A DNA stretch of 48,052 nucleotides from Sandaracinaceae bacterium (lineage in GTDB: Bacteria > Myxococcota_A > Polyangia > Polyangiales > Sandaracinaceae), in the NCBI GenBank assembly GCA_019694315.1, contig JAIBCE010000017.1:1-48052 (forward strand), given 5' to 3'. Both the position numbers and the translations under genes were made by a program. Below, piece after piece: positions 34,966-43,621 of this stretch (positions are counted from its first letter, which is position 1; each line of letters starts with the position of its first letter). The notes below the pieces were generated by a model. It saw only the letters and a program-made list of their open reading frames with translations, was not told the DNA's origin and made no database searches.

Positions 34966-36795
34966 TCAGCGTCGACGCAGCCGTCGATCACCGCCGCGCT
35001 CGACGTACGGCTCGATCTTCACGCGGCGGTCGCGGGGGTCCGGCTGGCCCGCGCGCTGCGCGAAGTGATCGGCCGCCTCGCGCACGACCTCCACCACGGT
35101 GTGCCCCGGGAAGATGTGGATGCCGCCGATCTCGCGGCGCGTGATGTCGCCGCGGCGACATACCATCGCGAGCACACGACGCGGGTCGGCCCCGTCGCGC
35201 CCGCCCCACGTGACCACGAACGGCACGATCTCGTCCTTGCCCGGGCGTCGCGACGGAGGCGCGTCGTCGAAGGGGCGACGCTGCGGCTCGCTGCGCTGCG
35301 CGCGCGGCGGCGGCGGTCGGATCACCCGCACGTCGCGCGGCATCGGGCCGAGCAGGTCGAGCGAACGATCCACGAGCGACGCGACGATGCGGCGGAAGTC
35401 CGCGTCGGCGGGGATGCGGTCGGCGAGCGAGCGTGCGCGATCGGACGGCTCGCGCGTGCTCGCGCCGAGCGCCTCGATCGCGCGGTCCTCGGCGAGGCGC
35501 ACGAGCGAGGCCGCGTCGGGGAGCGGCTCGAGGCGGAACGCGATGCGGGCGCGCTGCATCACGCGGCTCACGCCGTTGAGCTCGCGAGGGGCCGCGAGGA
35601 TCGCGCTCGTCCCGCGCTTGCCCGCGCGACCCGTTCGACCCGAGCGGTGCGTGTAGGCTTCGGGGCTCGTGGGGGCCTCCACGTGGATGACGAGGCCCAC
35701 ATCGGACACGTCGATGCCGCGGGCGGCGACGTCGGTCGCGACGAGCGCGCGGATCGAGCCGTCCTTGAAGGCCGCGAGCGTGCGCGTGCGCTCTCTCTGT
35801 GCGAGCTCGCCGGAGAGGTGCGCCACGCGGAAGCCCGTGTCGTGGAGCAGCTCGGCGATCTCCTGCGCCCCGGCGCGCGTGCGCGTGAACACGAGCGTGC
35901 GCGCATCGCCGTGGGCGAGGAGCACGTTCACGAGCGCATCGACACGCTCGTGCGGATCGACGAGGTGCACGACGTGCTCGATGTCGGCGTTCGCGACGCC
36001 CAGGCGCGTGCCCTGCACCGCGACCGGCTCGCGCTGCACGCGGTCGGCGAGCGCGAGCACCTCGGGCGGAAAGGTCGCCGACACGAGGTGCGTGCGCCGC
36101 TCGTCGGGCAAGCGCGAGAGGATCTGGTCGAGCTCGTCGGCGAAGCCGAGATCGAGCATCTGGTCGGCCTCGTCGAGTACGACGGCCTCGATGGCGCTCG
36201 GATCGAACGAGCCCTGGCCGAGGTGATCGAGGAGGCGCCCCGGCGTGCCCACGATCACGGCGGGGCCGCGCGCGAGGGCGCGGTGCTCGTCGCGGTAGCT
36301 CGCACCGCCCGAGAGCACGGCCACGCGCGCGCCGAGGTGCTGGTAGAGCCAGCTCAGCTCTTCTTCGAGCTGTCGCGCGAGCTCGCGTGTGGGCGCGAGC
36401 ACGAGCGCCCGCGGACCCTTCGCGCGCGGTCCTGCCTCGCGCGGTCCGGTCATGTGCGCGCGTCCGCCCTGACCTTCTGCGGGGGGCAGCTCGCTCGGTC
36501 GGCTCGGCGCACCTTCGCTCACGAGCGGAAGGAGCACGAGGCCGAGCGCGGCGGTCTTGCCCGAGCCCGTCTGCGACGAGATGCGGAGGTCGCGCTCGGC
36601 GAGCGCGGGGTCGAGCACCGCGCGCTGCACGGCCGTGAGGCTCGTGTAGCGACGCTCGAGGAAGGCTCGCGCGACGGGCGCGGGCAGGGCGTGGATCGCG
36701 GGATCGATCTCCGGCTCCGACGGCTCTTCGTCGTCCGTCTCGGTGTCGGCGTCGAGCTCGTCCTCGAGCTCTTCGATCTCGTCTTCGCGTGTCAT
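34966..36795 (-). CDS. DEAD-box ATP-dependent RNA helicase, DbpA/DeaD-like C-terminus
   Basis: 609 residues. Helicase motifs in order: SSQTGSGKT (74-81), APTRELA (~134), VGTPGRLLD, VLDEADQML (DEAD at 208-211), VSATF, RTLVFTRTRAG, DVAARGIDV and HRSGRTGRAG. Oddities are an acidic N-terminus (residues 1-32) and a ~35-residue insert between motifs I and Ia (95-128). Residues ~510-590 (EIVPFVVTWGGRDGADPRRV, REIGGIHIFPGHTVVEV) are a DbpA-type RNA-binding domain, which in E. coli DbpA contacts 23S rRNA, suggesting a ribosome-assembly role. No Shine-Dalgarno; TAAGGG ends 9 nt before the ATG. Confidence 0.92.
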   Translation of the reverse strand: MTREDEIEELEDELDADTETDDEEPSEPEIDPAIHALPAPVARAFLERRYTSLTAVQRAVLDPALAERDLRISSQTGSGKTAALGLVLLPLVSEGAPSRPSELPPAEGQGGRAHMTGPREAGPRAKGPRALVLAPTRELARQLEEELSWLYQHLGARVAVLSGGASYRDEHRALARGPAVIVGTPGRLLDHLGQGSFDPSAIEAVVLDEADQMLDLGFADELDQILSRLPDERRTHLVSATFPPEVLALADRVQREPVAVQGTRLGVANADIEHVVHLVDPHERVDALVNVLLAHGDARTLVFTRTRAGAQEIAELLHDTGFRVAHLSGELAQRERTRTLAAFKDGSIRALVATDVAARGIDVSDVGLVIHVEAPTSPEAYTHRSGRTGRAGKRGTSAILAAPRELNGVSRVMQRARIAFRLEPLPDAASLVRLAEDRAIEALGASTREPSDRARSLADRIPADADFRRIVASLVDRSLDLLGPMPRDVRVIRPPPPRAQRSEPQRRPFDDAPPSRRPGKDEIVPFVVTWGGRDGADPRRVLAMVCRRGDITRREIGGIHIFPGHTVVEVVREAADHFAQRAGQPDPRDRRVKIEPYVERGGDRRLRRR

Positions 36796-36804
36796 CGGCG
36801 GCCG

Positions 36805-36810
36805 CCCTTA
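36805..36810 (-). promoter_or_regulatory. start-proximal -10-like element of the DEAD-box gene
   Basis: On the minus strand TAAGGG ends 9 nt before the ATG at 36795. It matches only the TA of the -10 consensus strongly, so confidence is low. Confidence 0.25.
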
Positions 36811-36861
36811 CCGCACCTCGGACGAGAGTCGAGGACTACGTGGTGGACCCACGAAGGTCGG

Positions 36862-37746
36862 TCACGCGTCGAGGAACGCGAGCACGCGCGCCAGGACCTC
36901 GTCGCGACGGGCGATGGGGAGATCGTGGCCCGCGCCCGAGACGAGCTCGGCCTGCACTGCCGGCGCCACGGCGCGCACACGCTCGACCGCCTCGGGCGCC
37001 GAGCCCACGGTCTCGTGCTCGCCCACGAGCAGGAGGCTCGGCACGCGGATGGCGCCGAGCTCGGCGTCGCTCATCGTGCTCGGCGTGACGATGGGGCGTC
37101 GCTCGTAGCAGCGGATCATCACCTGCGTGTCGACGATCAGCTCCTCCGCGATGCGCCTGCCCTCGGGCGTCTTCACCGCGTCGGCGAACATCCACTCGGT
37201 GAAGCGCCGGTGGAGCGACGGGCTCAGCCCCGACGCGAGCGCACCGACCACCCACAGCCACGAGAGGCGCGCGGCCACGGCAGCGGGCGCGAGCCACACG
37301 CTGCGGCGCAGGCGCTCGGGGCGGCGGAGCGCGACGTGCGCGGTGATGAAGGATCCGTAGGACATGCCGACCAGGTCCACGCCCTCGAGGGCCAGCCCCG
37401 CGAGCACCTCGTCCACCCACTGCGCGAGCTCCGCCGCAGAGCTCGCCTCGCGGGAGGGAGTGCTGCGCCCCACGTCGAACACGCTGTCCACGGCGATCGT
37501 GCGATGGCGCTCGGCGAGCGGCGCCACGAGCGTCTCCCACATGAGCGAGCTCGCCGACATGCCTGGCAGGAGCACGAGCGGTCGGCCGTCGCTCGGACCG
37601 CTCTCGCGCACGAAGGTCTCGCCGAAGCTCGTCGACACCATCCGCGTACGCGAGGGCACGGGCCAGCGCGCCGCGCGTGCGTCGTAGAAGGCCAGGTACT
37701 CCGCGCGCGCCGCCTCGGAGCGGAACGGATAGGGGGGCGGTCTCAT
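36862..37746 (-). CDS. alpha/beta hydrolase
   Basis: 294 residues. Typical fold signatures: RPLVLLPGMSASSLMW (oxyanion loop, ~55-70), nucleophile elbow GMSYGS with Ser129, VPSLLLVGEHETVGSA (acid residue loop), and GAGHDLPIARRDEV with the catalytic His. The group includes esterases, lactonases and C-C hydrolases; substrate unknown. The ATG at 37746 has GAGGT just upstream. The open frame upstream overlaps the neighbouring Cys-rich lipoprotein and is not used. Confidence 0.88.
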   Translation of the reverse strand: MRPPPYPFRSEAARAEYLAFYDARAARWPVPSRTRMVSTSFGETFVRESGPSDGRPLVLLPGMSASSLMWETLVAPLAERHRTIAVDSVFDVGRSTPSREASSAAELAQWVDEVLAGLALEGVDLVGMSYGSFITAHVALRRPERLRRSVWLAPAAVAARLSWLWVVGALASGLSPSLHRRFTEWMFADAVKTPEGRRIAEELIVDTQVMIRCYERRPIVTPSTMSDAELGAIRVPSLLLVGEHETVGSAPEAVERVRAVAPAVQAELVSGAGHDLPIARRDEVLARVLAFLDA

Positions 37747-37811
37747 GGGGACCTCGACAGAACGGAACCACGTCGGTTCCCCGCCTGCCGTGAGTTCGCG
37801 CCGTTCAGGGC

Positions 37812-38723
37812 TCAGGTGCAGGGGCCGTCGTACGCCACGCTCACGCCGAGGATCTGCGCCGCGCACGCGCTGTCGTAGGTGAGGCCGTCGCAGGCGCACA
37901 CGCGTCGATCGGCACCATCGACGTAGGTCGGGCACTCGGTCGGCCGGAGCGAGCACATGCCGCGGATGCCCATGTTGCAGGCCACCGCGCTGCGATCGCA
38001 GAACTCCGTGAGCGCGCACTCGTCGTTCGCCGCGCACTCGACGGGCGCTGCGCAGTCGAGCACCTCCCAGCCGCAGCTGCCCGTGGCGTCCGAGCGCACG
38101 CAGCGGCCGGTGTTGCCTGCCGCCGTGCCGTCCGCGCAAGCGATGCGCGCATCGGGAGGTTGCTGACCGCACTCCTCGAGCGAGCAGGCTGCGTCGGTGA
38201 CGCCGCCCAGGGGCTCGGGGCACGTGGCCACCTCCCACACGCAGTCGCCCGCGGGGCCCACGATGCACTGGCCGGTGAAGCCGCCGAGCTCGCCCCCTGG
38301 ACAGATCATGGCCGCCGCCGCCTCGGGCGCCGGCCCACAGTCGGCGGGCTCGCAGCCAGGCAGCTCCATCACCGTCCAGTGGCACCCGCCGTCGGCCTCG
38401 CGTCGGCACTCGACGGCCTCGTCGGCGCTGGCCGTGTACGCGGTGGGGAACGTGCCGCAGTCCGCCGGCTGGCACTCGGGAGCCGGCGGGCAGTCGACGA
38501 TCTCCCAGTGGCAGGCGGTCACCGCCTCGTCGCGCATGCAGCGCCCCGTATAGCCACCTGTCGTGCCATCGACACAGGAGCGCGACGGAACCGCGAGCTC
38601 GGAGCCGCAGTCGCTGGCCGCGCAGAGATCCGCCCCGAGGAGCACGGTCTCCTCCTCGCACGCCACCAGCGAGGGCGCGGCGAGCGAGAGCGCGAGCAGG
38701 AGGAAGGGGGCGCGGCGGGTCAC
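37812..38723 (-). CDS. Cys-rich lipoprotein with Kazal-like C-terminal domain
   Basis: 303 residues starting at GTG 38723 (CGGAG ribosome site). Lipobox LVAC (Cys 22). Four ~45-55-residue repeats follow, each with a CxxxxCG opening, CxDGTxGGxTGRC core and CxWEVxDCP end (second repeat degenerate). The last ~35 residues (CACDGLTYDSACAAQILGVS, then a final GPC) match the Kazal-type protease-inhibitor pattern. The family of the four-fold repeat is not one I can name. It may protect the cell surface from proteases; this is inferred from the Kazal-like end alone. Confidence 0.8.
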   Translation of the reverse strand: MTRRAPFLLLALSLAAPSLVACEEETVLLGADLCAASDCGSELAVPSRSCVDGTTGGYTGRCMRDEAVTACHWEIVDCPPAPECQPADCGTFPTAYTASADEAVECRREADGGCHWTVMELPGCEPADCGPAPEAAAAMICPGGELGGFTGQCIVGPAGDCVWEVATCPEPLGGVTDAACSLEECGQQPPDARIACADGTAAGNTGRCVRSDATGSCGWEVLDCAAPVECAANDECALTEFCDRSAVACNMGIRGMCSLRPTECPTYVDGADRRVCACDGLTYDSACAAQILGVSVAYDGPCT

Positions 38724-38821
38724 GTCAGCTCCGGTCGGTCGGCATCGTGGTCATCGGCGCAGTGGCCAGCGACCTCGAGGATCATCACCGAACCAGCCGT
38801 TGCGTGCCATGATGCCCTCGC

Positions 38822-39922
38822 TTGGGTCCGCACGCCCAGCGTCGCTGTCGATCCGTGCGCGCCGAGGGGCCGCGCGGCCGCATACGTGCGTTCTGGCACG
38901 GTATCCGGGGCGTCGCGGTCGTCGCGTGCCTCGCCCTCGCCCTTCCCGCGCAGGCCCAGGACAGCCCCGCCGACGTGCCGCTCGTGGCGTGGGAGGCGCC
39001 GCCGACCTGCCCGTCACGGGCCGTCTTCGAGGCGGAGGTGGAGCGCATCCTCGGGCGGCGTCCTTCTGGCGGGCCGTACGCCGACATCACGGTCGTCGCG
39101 CACGGCGAACGTCACACCGCGGTGCTCGTGCTGGGCGCCCGGCGCCGACGCATCGAGGGCGCCTCGTGTGAGGCCATCGTGCGCGCCTCGGCGCTGATCG
39201 TAGCGCTCGAGATCGATCCCGACGCGCTCTCGATCGGCGACGAGCCGGAGCCTCCTCCTCCTCCTCCCGAGCCTCCACTCGCCGAGCTCGAAGGAGGCGT
39301 GGAGCTCGACCGCGCGGTGGGGCCCGATCCCGCGCGCCGCCTCGCCAGCCCGTTTCCGCCCGGGAGCACGCGTGGCCCGACCGAGCCTCCGTTTCGCTTC
39401 CTCGGCGGGGCGGGGCTCGCGCTCGACTCCGGGGCCATGCCAGGCCTCGCACCCGGCGTGTGGCTCGGCGCGAGCGGGCGCGTGGCGGGGCTGCTCGAGC
39501 TCGGCCTCGAGGTCCGCATCCTGCCCGAGCAGCGCGCGCGCCTCGCGCCTCGGCCGCAGGTGGGCGCCGACGTGTCGCTCGTGGCCGGTCGGGTGCGCGT
39601 GGGCCTGGGCATCGTGGTCGCGCGTCTCGGCGTGGCGAGCTTCGAGGTCGCGCCGCTCGTGGCGCTCGAGCTCGGCAGCGTCTCGGGCACGGCGGTCGGG
39701 CTCATGACGCCGCTCTCGGCCTCGTCGCTCTGGCTCGCGGCGGACGCGGGCATGGAGCTCCGCGCCTTCTTCTGGGACGCGCTCGGCGTGTTCGTGCGCG
39801 GCGAGCTCGAGATCACGCTCAAGCGCTCGTCGTTCGTGGTCGAGGGCTACTCGACGCCCGTCTTCCGCGCAGACGACGCAGGCTTCGTCGGCATCGCGGG
39901 GATCCTGCTGCGCACGTCGTAG
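38822..39922 (+). CDS. exported protein, putative outer-membrane beta-barrel
   Basis: About 355-366 residues; start uncertain (TTG 38822 or GTG 38855), no clear ribosome site, a -10-like CATGAT at 38808-38813. Either start leaves a basic n-region and the signal WHGIRGVAVVACLALALPAQAQ. The mature N-terminal part (WEAPPTCPSRAVFEAEVERI, GASCEAIVRASALIVALEID) is a small domain with a Cys pair common in myxobacterial envelope proteins. A poly-Pro stretch (EPPPPPPEPP) follows. The C-terminal ~180 residues show alternating amphipathic strands (GVWLGASGRVAGLLELGLEV, VGLGIVVARLGVASFEVAP), consistent with an OM barrel. Confidence 0.7.
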   Translation: MGPHAQRRCRSVRAEGPRGRIRAFWHGIRGVAVVACLALALPAQAQDSPADVPLVAWEAPPTCPSRAVFEAEVERILGRRPSGGPYADITVVAHGERHTAVLVLGARRRRIEGASCEAIVRASALIVALEIDPDALSIGDEPEPPPPPPEPPLAELEGGVELDRAVGPDPARRLASPFPPGSTRGPTEPPFRFLGGAGLALDSGAMPGLAPGVWLGASGRVAGLLELGLEVRILPEQRARLAPRPQVGADVSLVAGRVRVGLGIVVARLGVASFEVAPLVALELGSVSGTAVGLMTPLSASSLWLAADAGMELRAFFWDALGVFVRGELEITLKRSSFVVEGYSTPVFRADDAGFVGIAGILLRTS

Positions 39923-39943
39923 AGCACCGATCCGTTCGACCCG

Positions 39944-41341
39944 TCAGGCGCTGCTCGCCGCCGCTTCGTCTCGCGCGCGGGCGCTCGCGCGGGGCAGGAA
40001 GCGCACGCGCACGCCGCCGTCCTTGGGCTGGAGCGTGATCGAGGGCTGGAAGCGCAGCGTCTCGTGCGGCAGCAGCTCCACCTCGAAGCGGCTCACGATG
40101 AGCGACAGCATGAGCACCGCCTCCATCATCGCGAAGTGGCTGCCGATGCAGACGCGCGGTCCGCCGCCGAAGGGGAAGTAGGCGAATCGCGGGCGCGACC
40201 TGGCCACGTCGGGGAGGAAGCGATCGGGATCGAAGGCCTCGGGCCGCGGCCACCAGCGCGGATCGCGATGGGTCAGCCACTGGCTGACGAGCGCCTGCGT
40301 GCCCACGGGGACGGTGCGGCCACCGATCTCGATCGGCGTGGCCACCTCGCGCCCCACGACCCACGCCGGCGGGTAGAGGCGCATCGCCTCTTTGATCACG
40401 CGCTCCGTGAGCGCGAGCCTGGGCACGTCGTCGGCCGTGGGCAGCCGTCCGCCGAGCACGTCGTCCGCCTCGGCCATCACGCGACCGAGCACGTCGGGAT
40501 GACGCCCGAGGAGATAGAGCGCGTGCGTGAGCGCGAGCGAGGTCGTCTCGTGACCCGCGAGGAAGAGCGTGAGCGTCTCGTCGCGCAGCTGCTGATCGCT
40601 CATGCGCGAGCCGTCGTCGTCCACCGCGGAGAGGAGCGCGGAGAGCAAGTCGTCGCGTGTCTCGCCGCTCCGGCGGCGAGCGTCGATGATCCGATGGATG
40701 ACGGCATCGACGTTCGCGAGGGCCCTCGCTGCGGCGCGGTGGTTGGGCGTCGGTGCCCACGTCGGGATCCTCAGCGCGGCCTCGGGGCTGTTGGCCAGCA
40801 GGTGGTTGAGCAGGGTCATCGCGCGCGAGACCGTCTGCACGTCGGCCTCGGTGATGCCGGCGCCGAACAGCACCTCGGCGACCACCTCCATGGTGAGGCG
40901 CGCCATGACCTCGTGGAGGCGCACGGGGCGCCCCGCCTCGATGCGCGCGAGGCCTCGGTCGGTCACGGCCGACATCGCGGGCGCGTAGCCCTTGATGCGC
41001 TTCGGAGTGAAGGCGGTCGCCGAGAGACGGCGCTGCCGCTTCCACAGCTCGCCCTCCGAGGTGAGCAAGCCCTCGCCGAGCACCTGCCGCAAGTACACGG
41101 CGAACTCGTCGCGCACGAGGCTCGCGTGGTGGGTCACGAGCAAGGCCTCGACGTCGTCGGGGTGGGTGAGGATGAGCCAGCGCTGCGAGAGCATCGGCAT
41201 GTCGATCACGTCGCCGTGCGCTTCGCTCACGCGCTGGAGGTGCTCGAGCGGTGTGCGCAGCATGGCGAGCACGTTGCGGACGCCGAGCGCGGAGCCCGGC
41301 GTTCGAGATCCGAGCGGGCCGCTTCGACGCTCCGTGGCCAT
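39944..41341 (-). CDS. cytochrome P450
   Basis: 465 residues. Heme-thiolate mono-oxygenase: I-helix AGHETTSLALTHALYLL (acid-Thr pair for O2 activation), ExxR in LTERVIKEAMRLYPP, and the heme loop FAYFPFGGGPRVCIG with the ligand Cys near residue 398. N-terminal LRTPLEHLQRVSEAHGDVID is soluble-type, so the enzyme is cytoplasmic and probably hydroxylates a lipid or small hydrophobic substrate; the sequence group resembles CYP102/CYP4-like bacterial fatty-acid or steroid P450s. No redox partner is adjacent. The ATG at 41341 (MATERRSG) is chosen from the intergenic layout: TACGAT 7 nt upstream. Confidence 0.93.
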   Translation of the reverse strand: MATERRSGPLGSRTPGSALGVRNVLAMLRTPLEHLQRVSEAHGDVIDMPMLSQRWLILTHPDDVEALLVTHHASLVRDEFAVYLRQVLGEGLLTSEGELWKRQRRLSATAFTPKRIKGYAPAMSAVTDRGLARIEAGRPVRLHEVMARLTMEVVAEVLFGAGITEADVQTVSRAMTLLNHLLANSPEAALRIPTWAPTPNHRAAARALANVDAVIHRIIDARRRSGETRDDLLSALLSAVDDDGSRMSDQQLRDETLTLFLAGHETTSLALTHALYLLGRHPDVLGRVMAEADDVLGGRLPTADDVPRLALTERVIKEAMRLYPPAWVVGREVATPIEIGGRTVPVGTQALVSQWLTHRDPRWWPRPEAFDPDRFLPDVARSRPRFAYFPFGGGPRVCIGSHFAMMEAVLMLSLIVSRFEVELLPHETLRFQPSITLQPKDGGVRVRFLPRASARARDEAAASSA

Positions 41342-41348
41342 GGCCCGC

Positions 41349-41354
41349 ATCGTA
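41349..41354 (-). promoter_or_regulatory. start-proximal -10 (TACGAT) of the P450 gene
   Basis: On the minus strand GC-TACGAT-G ends 7 nt before the P450 ATG. The expected TSS is at or beside the start codon. Mirror image of the element at 41386-41391. Confidence 0.5.
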
Positions 41355-41385
41355 GCGGTTCGTGTGGGCCGGATCGATGGCGCGC

Positions 41386-41391
41386 TACGAT
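41386..41391 (+). promoter_or_regulatory. start-proximal -10 (TACGAT) of the 96-aa gene
   Basis: GC-TACGAT-G ends 5 nt before ATG 41397 (11 nt before ATG 41403). The expected TSS is at or beside the start codon. Same 9-mer as on the P450 side. Confidence 0.5.
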
Positions 41392-41396
41392 GGCGC

Positions 41397-41687
41397 ATGC
41401 CCATGCGGACCTTGGAGCTCGGCGCGCTGCCCGAGGGCGCAGGCGACAGCGGCCCCTATGCGTTCGAGCTGGACGACGAGGCGCTGACGCTCTTCATCCC
41501 GCACGCGATCCGTGGGCCCGATCTGCGCGATCCGGATCGGCCCGAGCAGGAGGCGTGGATCCGTCGAGCGTTTCCGTCGCTCCGCGAGGCCTGGTACTGC
41601 GAGTGGCACTTCGCGAGCACCGACGAGCGCGAGGCCTTCGTGGCGCGCCTCGTCGCGCTCGGGGCCCGCGAGCTCACGAAGCCCTGA
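41397..41687 (+). CDS. hypothetical 96-residue protein divergent from P450
   Basis: 96 residues, compact and acidic: ELDDEALTLFIPHAIRGPDL, WIRRAFPSLREAWYCEWHFA, EREAFVARLVALGARELTKP. One Cys, mixed alpha/beta look, no signal or membrane segment. Family not recognised. It shares a 55-bp divergent intergenic region with the P450 gene and the two have near-identical -10-like elements, so they may be co-expressed. Confidence 0.68.
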   Translation: MPMRTLELGALPEGAGDSGPYAFELDDEALTLFIPHAIRGPDLRDPDRPEQEAWIRRAFPSLREAWYCEWHFASTDEREAFVARLVALGARELTKP

Positions 41688-41750
41688 GCTTCGTCGTGCC
41701 TCGAGATGCGCGCGAAATCGCTCTGTTTCGAGGGCGATTCGTGATCGTCG

Positions 41751-42356
41751 TCAGCCGAAGAAGTGCAGCGCGGCCGCGCCGGCGCCGAGCACGACGAGGA
41801 GCACGATCACGAGGGCGACGAAGGGGAGGGCCGACGTCATCGGCTCGCGCTTCATCTGGGGCCGCAGGGGCGGGAGCGGGGCGCGCGGGATCACGCCCTC
41901 GGCCACGAGGCCCTGGATGCGCTCGGCCGCATTCACCGCGAGCGCCAGCAGCTGATCCACCGGCACGTCGTGCTCGGCCGTGCGGTGTCGGTACTTCGCC
42001 ACGCGCACGCCCTGGCAGCAGTCGAGGCGACACCGGAGCTCGCGCACGCGCGCTCGGAGGGACGCATCGACGAGGCGACGCGCCGCCTCGGGGAGGTTCG
42101 AGGTGAGCGCCACCTCGGCATCGAAGGACGCATCGCCCGTCTCCACGCGGTTCGCGGCGTCGCCGAAGAACACCGCGCAGTCGAGCGCGCCGGTGTCGGT
42201 GAGCACGTAGGCCGCCCACACCTCCTCGGGCTCGTCGTGCCCATCGGCGTAGAGGCCGAAGCGCACGTCGTGCCCGCGGAGGCGGCCGATCACCTGCTCG
42301 CCCTCGACCTTCGTATCCGCGAGCAGACGGACCGCGCGTGTCAGGGGCTCCTTCAT
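41751..42356 (-). CDS. tail-anchored membrane protein downstream of the XPB-Bax1 pair
   Basis: 201 residues. A soluble N-terminal domain (LTRAVRLLADTKVEGEQVIG, VRFGLYADGHDEPEEVWAAY, AARRLVDASLRARVRELRCR) with a Cys pair in LDCCQG is followed by a Pro-rich linker and a C-terminal helix (ALPFVALVIVLLVVLGAGAA) that would anchor it in the inner membrane facing the cytoplasm. Family not recognised. It starts 11 bp after the Bax1-like gene, same strand, so it is probably the last gene of that operon. Confidence 0.72.
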   Translation of the reverse strand: MKEPLTRAVRLLADTKVEGEQVIGRLRGHDVRFGLYADGHDEPEEVWAAYVLTDTGALDCAVFFGDAANRVETGDASFDAEVALTSNLPEAARRLVDASLRARVRELRCRLDCCQGVRVAKYRHRTAEHDVPVDQLLALAVNAAERIQGLVAEGVIPRAPLPPLRPQMKREPMTSALPFVALVIVLLVVLGAGAAALHFFG

Positions 42357-42367
42357 GCGTGCAGACG

Positions 42368-43621
42368 CTACACCCGATGCGCCTCGAGGCGCGCGAGCAC
42401 GGCGTGCGGGTCGACGCGGCCCTTGAAGCGCACCAGGCGCGGGTCGTCGGACAGCTCGGCCTCGCGCGTGGCGAGCCGCTCGCTCACGGCCAGGATCAGG
42501 TTCGCGATCCCGGCCTCTCGGAGCGCGGAGAGCTTTCGCTCGAGAGACTCGGGCGTCCAGAACCCCACGATCTCGAGCCACGCCACCCGGTGCGGCGCGC
42601 GGCGCTCGATCAGGCGGAAGTCCGGAAAGACCAGCTCTCCCGAGCCGAGCAGGATCGGCTCCGGCTCTCGCTCGAGCGCCCAGCTCGGCGCGATGCGCGG
42701 AAAGCGCTTGGCGAAGGCAGCCTCGAGCTGGCGGTCCTCGCTCGCCGCGCGTCCCTCGAAGGCAGCGAGGAACGGGTCGTCGCTCGAGAGACGGAACGTC
42801 CAGTCGGCGAGCGGTCCCGGCACACGCACGCGCGCCTCGAAGCGCGCCTGCGCGAGCACGGGCACGAGCGAGCGTGTCGCCGCGGCGTAGAGGCGTGTGT
42901 GCCGGAAGAGCGCGAACGGCCCCGAGATCGTGAGCACCGTGCACGCCCGGTCGGGAGGCGAGAGCTCGGCGAGCGAGCGCTGCGCGCGAGCCCTCTCGTC
43001 CTCGCGACGCGCGCTCACGAGCAGGCCCCCTCGCTGCGCGGCGCGCACGACGGCGCGCGCCCCCTCCCACAGCCGCACCTCGATCTCGCGCGAGCGCGCG
43101 AAGAGCTGCTCCACGAGCACGCGGTTCGCTTCGCCCCGCAGGGCGGCGAGGCTCGGCGGCGCCCCGTCGAACGCGAGGATCCGCTCGAGCGGCAGGTCGG
43201 CGAAGAGCGCGTGATCGAGCGTCTCGACGCTCGTGCCGAGCGCCGCGGACACCGCGCCCACGACCTCGTCGCGCGACGCCGACGAGCGAGCGCGCTCCGC
43301 GAAGAGCGCCTCTCGCAGCGCGCGTGGCGGCACGCTCGCCTCCACGTGGGTGCGGAGGTGCCGATCGAGCCCGCGGATCACGAGCGCCGTGCGACGCGCG
43401 TCGAGCTCCGCCTGGCTGTGCTCCGGGCCCGGCTCGCTCCGCATCGTGGAGCGATCCCTCGCGAGCGCCTCGTCGAGCTCGCGCCGCGGTCGGCCCACGT
43501 GCGCGACGTAGAGCGCGAGGATGCGGCCGATCGCGGGCTCGTCTCGTGCCTCGAGCCAGCGCGGAGAGAGGACGCGCTCGGTGCGCGTCGTGCGCGTCGT
43601 GCGGAGTTCCTCGGCGCTCAC
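42368..43621 (-). CDS. Bax1-like (DUF790) nuclease, partner of XPB helicase
   Basis: 417 residues. The N-terminal half is helical (EPAIGRILALYVAHVGRPRR, ALVIRGLDRHL). The C-terminal part has a PD-(D/E)xK-like core: FPDFRLIE with Asp334, then VAWLEIVGFWTPESLERKL with Glu350, the layout of the archaeal Bax1 nuclease. The DUF790/Bax1 family binds XPB and cuts DNA near bubble-type substrates in archaeal nucleotide-excision repair. It overlaps the helicase stop by 4 nt (ATGA), the expected tight coupling. The Lys of a classical ExK is not obvious (EIV), so activity needs testing. Confidence 0.83.
   Translation of the reverse strand: MSAEELRTTRTTRTERVLSPRWLEARDEPAIGRILALYVAHVGRPRRELDEALARDRSTMRSEPGPEHSQAELDARRTALVIRGLDRHLRTHVEASVPPRALREALFAERARSSASRDEVVGAVSAALGTSVETLDHALFADLPLERILAFDGAPPSLAALRGEANRVLVEQLFARSREIEVRLWEGARAVVRAAQRGGLLVSARREDERARAQRSLAELSPPDRACTVLTISGPFALFRHTRLYAAATRSLVPVLAQARFEARVRVPGPLADWTFRLSSDDPFLAAFEGRAASEDRQLEAAFAKRFPRIAPSWALEREPEPILLGSGELVFPDFRLIERRAPHRVAWLEIVGFWTPESLERKLSALREAGIANLILAVSERLATREAELSDDPRLVRFKGRVDPHAVLARLEAHRV

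Noticed and set aside
39944..41341. P450 as part of a secondary-metabolite cluster
   Set aside because: No polyketide synthase, NRPS, terpene synthase or redox partner is seen nearby; the neighbours are unrelated envelope and repair genes.
42365..42370. TAGCGT as a -10 for the tail-anchored gene
   Set aside because: Its TAG is the stop codon of the Bax1-like gene, so the match is explained by coding.
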